From Alphaproteobacteria bacterium (lineage in GTDB: Bacteria; Pseudomonadota; Alphaproteobacteria; Micavibrionales; Micavibrionaceae), in the NCBI GenBank assembly GCA_023140905.1, contig JAGLKS010000128.1, positions 1 through 6,922 of the forward strand: a stretch of 6,922 nucleotides of DNA. The letters are read 5' to 3'. Each line of letters begins with the position of its first letter. Position 1 is the stretch's first letter. The translations under genes were made by a program, and so were the position numbers. The notes under the pieces were generated by a model. That model saw only the letters and a program-made list of their open reading frames with translations, did no database searches and was not told the DNA's origin. This document shows positions 5,439-6,922 of this stretch, in pieces.

Positions 5439-6922
5439 TATTGCGTCTCCTCATCATCATTACTCTTCGCTAACCCTTGTCTTTCGCCTTGATCTTGCAT
5501 AGTCGGCACAGGACGCTGTGGCTTCTTTGGTGGCCAGAATAAACCGGTTATTCCCGTAGGATTTTCAGGTTGCTCAAGGACCATATCGCTATTTTGTGAT
5601 GCTTCATTTTCTTTTAGAATATCCGGCTGCAAAAGTGTAGACGCAGGATCTCGCAATTGAGTCTGTTCCAACAGTATCTTAGCAAGTGGTGCTGCTGCTA
5701 AAGAGCCGCCAACACCATGTTCTACCACGACAGAACAAACATAGCGCGGATCTCCTATCGGCGCATATCCGACAAAAAGAGCATGATGGCGTTGCTTCCA
5801 AGGCAGATCTTTATTCTTTATGCCTAAACGTCGTTGCTCCGCTGTGATACGTTGAACCTGCGATGTACCGGTTTTCCCGCCCATCTCCATGCCTTCTGTA
5901 GAAATACGTGACGCATGGGCTGTGCCTTTTATACTATTCACAACACGTTCCATTCCCCGGCACACTAATTCCAGATGTTTTGGATTTACATCCAGTGAAT
6001 CCCAATTATCATGCCCCAAATACTGATCTCCAACATACCCTGTCATCCATGGTTTAACAGCTAATCCTCCATTTACAAGACGCGCTGTCATAACTGCTAA
6101 TTGCAATGGTGTTGAAAGAATATGTCCTTGCCCAATACTTGATATAATCGTTTCTCCGGGATACCACGGACGCCCTCTTGTTTTCTTTTTCCACGCAATA
6201 TCAGGGATAAGACCGGGTTTTTCCTGCCCCAATTCAAGCCCAAGACGACTGCCAAAACCAAACCGTCTTGCCATATCAGCAATCGCATCAATACCAATTT
6301 CGGTTGCAAGTTTGTAGAAATAAACGTCACAGGATTCTTGCAATGCTGTTTCAAGATTCATATTGCCATGCCCTGCATATTTCCAGCAATGATAACGGCT
6401 TTTTCCGTATTTATAATGCCCGGAACAGCGAACAATAGTATTTCTATTAATGACACCGGTTTCTAACCCTGCCAGTGCTGTAATCATCTTGAATGTAGAT
6501 CCCGGCGGATATTGACCGGATATTGCTTTATTTGTTTGAGGGTGTGTTGAATCTTCAGTAATAGCACCCCATTCCTCGGTTGTAAGTCCGCACACAAACA
6601 TATTAGGATCAAAAGACGGATGAGAAGCCATAGCATAAATTGCGCCTGAATATGCATCCATAATAACGGCTGAAGCACTTTTATGGACAGACAGAGTTTC
6701 TTGTGTAATACGTTGAAGCTCTCCATCAATCGTCAGCGTTACACGCTTACCGTAAAGCGCTTCTTTGCGCTTTAACTCGCGCACCTCACGACCAACCACA
6801 TTAACTTCCACTTCGGCTGCACCGGGTTTCCCGCGCATTTTCTTATCATAAACTTTCTCAATACCTGTTTTACCAATACGAAATCCCGGTAATCGCAAAA
6901 CCGGATCATCTGCTTCAAGGTC
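5438..6922 (-). CDS. mrdA: Penicillin-binding protein 2 (elongation transpeptidase), N-terminal part outside window
   Basis: Cross-links peptidoglycan on the periplasmic side during cell elongation, as the partner of RodA. The frame stays open through the window edge, giving 494 visible residues (numbered here from the edge). The first, DPVLRLPGFRIGKTGIEKVYD, belongs to the dimerisation/pedestal domain, so the membrane anchor and roughly the first 150 residues are missing. The transpeptidase domain has all three motifs: STFK with catalytic Ser142 and Lys145, SCD at 197-199 (the SxD form usual in PBP2), and KTG at 350-352 followed by TS. A region RCSG...HCWK...GHG before SCD resembles the zinc site described in PBP2. 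After about residue 425 there is a proline- and glutamine-rich tail of about 70 residues without clear domains. A TTG at 6896-6898 is an internal leucine, not the start. Confidence 0.96.
   Translation of the reverse strand, partial: DLEADDPVLRLPGFRIGKTGIEKVYDKKMRGKPGAAEVEVNVVGREVRELKRKEALYGKRVTLTIDGELQRITQETLSVHKSASAVIMDAYSGAIYAMASHPSFDPNMFVCGLTTEEWGAITEDSTHPQTNKAISGQYPPGSTFKMITALAGLETGVINRNTIVRCSGHYKYGKSRYHCWKYAGHGNMNLETALQESCDVYFYKLATEIGIDAIADMARRFGFGSRLGLELGQEKPGLIPDIAWKKKTRGRPWYPGETIISSIGQGHILSTPLQLAVMTARLVNGGLAVKPWMTGYVGDQYLGHDNWDSLDVNPKHLELVCRGMERVVNSIKGTAHASRISTEGMEMGGKTGTSQVQRITAEQRRLGIKNKDLPWKQRHHALFVGYAPIGDPRYVCSVVVEHGVGGSLAAAPLAKILLEQTQLRDPASTLLQPDILKENEASQNSDMVLEQPENPTGITGLFWPPKKPQRPVPTMQDQGERQGLAKSNDDEETQ
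5447..5451 (-). promoter_or_regulatory. rodA ribosome-binding site within the end of mrdA
   Basis: On the - strand AGGAG precedes the rodA ATG (5436-5438) by 8 nt and is embedded in the last codons of the PBP2 gene. With the one-base TAATG overlap this indicates translational coupling, and it favours the first ATG over the one at 5427-5429. Confidence 0.8.

Noticed and set aside
6329..6334. Loss of the SxN motif in PBP2 (SCD instead).
   Set aside because: SxD is the normal form in PBP2-type class B proteins, so it is not a defect.
6896..6898. TTG as the start of the PBP2 gene.
   Set aside because: The frame stays open to the window edge and the upstream codons (DLEADDPV) continue the conserved PBP2 sequence, so the gene is truncated by the window.

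Overview
This window looks like ordinary chromosome from an AT-leaning alphaproteobacterium. The evidence is the alphaproteobacterial style of the NAD kinase C-terminus, the PBP2 and the ECF sigma factor, and the pairing of that sigma factor with a membrane-anchored YfbK-type VWA protein. The genus cannot be read from this sequence. There is no transposase, integrase, CRISPR array, tRNA or rRNA.

Layout. On the + strand: the C-terminal end of NAD kinase (1-264, cut by the window edge), a 119-nt gap holding a probable ECF-type promoter, an ECF sigma factor (384-911), and a large VWA-domain protein (922-3129) starting 10 nt after the sigma stop. A GC-rich hairpin flanked by A and T tracts (about 3151-3180) separates this group from the convergent genes. 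On the - strand, read right to left: the 3' part of mrdA (PBP2, running off the right edge), rodA overlapping it by one base (TAATG), a 260-nt AT-rich gap containing a 78-nt imperfect inverted repeat, then purC.

How the genes work together. PBP2 and RodA are the transpeptidase and glycosyltransferase of the cell-elongation machinery and are translationally coupled here. The sigma factor and the VWA protein form a probable signalling pair. The VWA protein has a short N-terminal cytoplasmic segment, one membrane span, and a large exported part with an intact MIDAS metal site. That is the topology of a membrane-bound anti-sigma factor, but no classical anti-sigma domain is recognisable.

The most interesting observation is a two-block motif that occurs twice with exactly the same spacing. 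The blocks are TCCAAGGATTC and CGCGTCTAACAAA, with 10 nt between them. One copy lies just upstream of the sigma gene. The other lies inside the VWA coding sequence, ahead of an in-frame ATG (1135) with a good Shine-Dalgarno. This suggests an autoregulated ECF promoter plus an internal ECF promoter. The internal promoter would make a second, shorter VWA protein lacking the cytoplasmic segment that could bind sigma, so activation would change the ratio of sensor forms. This is inference, but it is directly testable.
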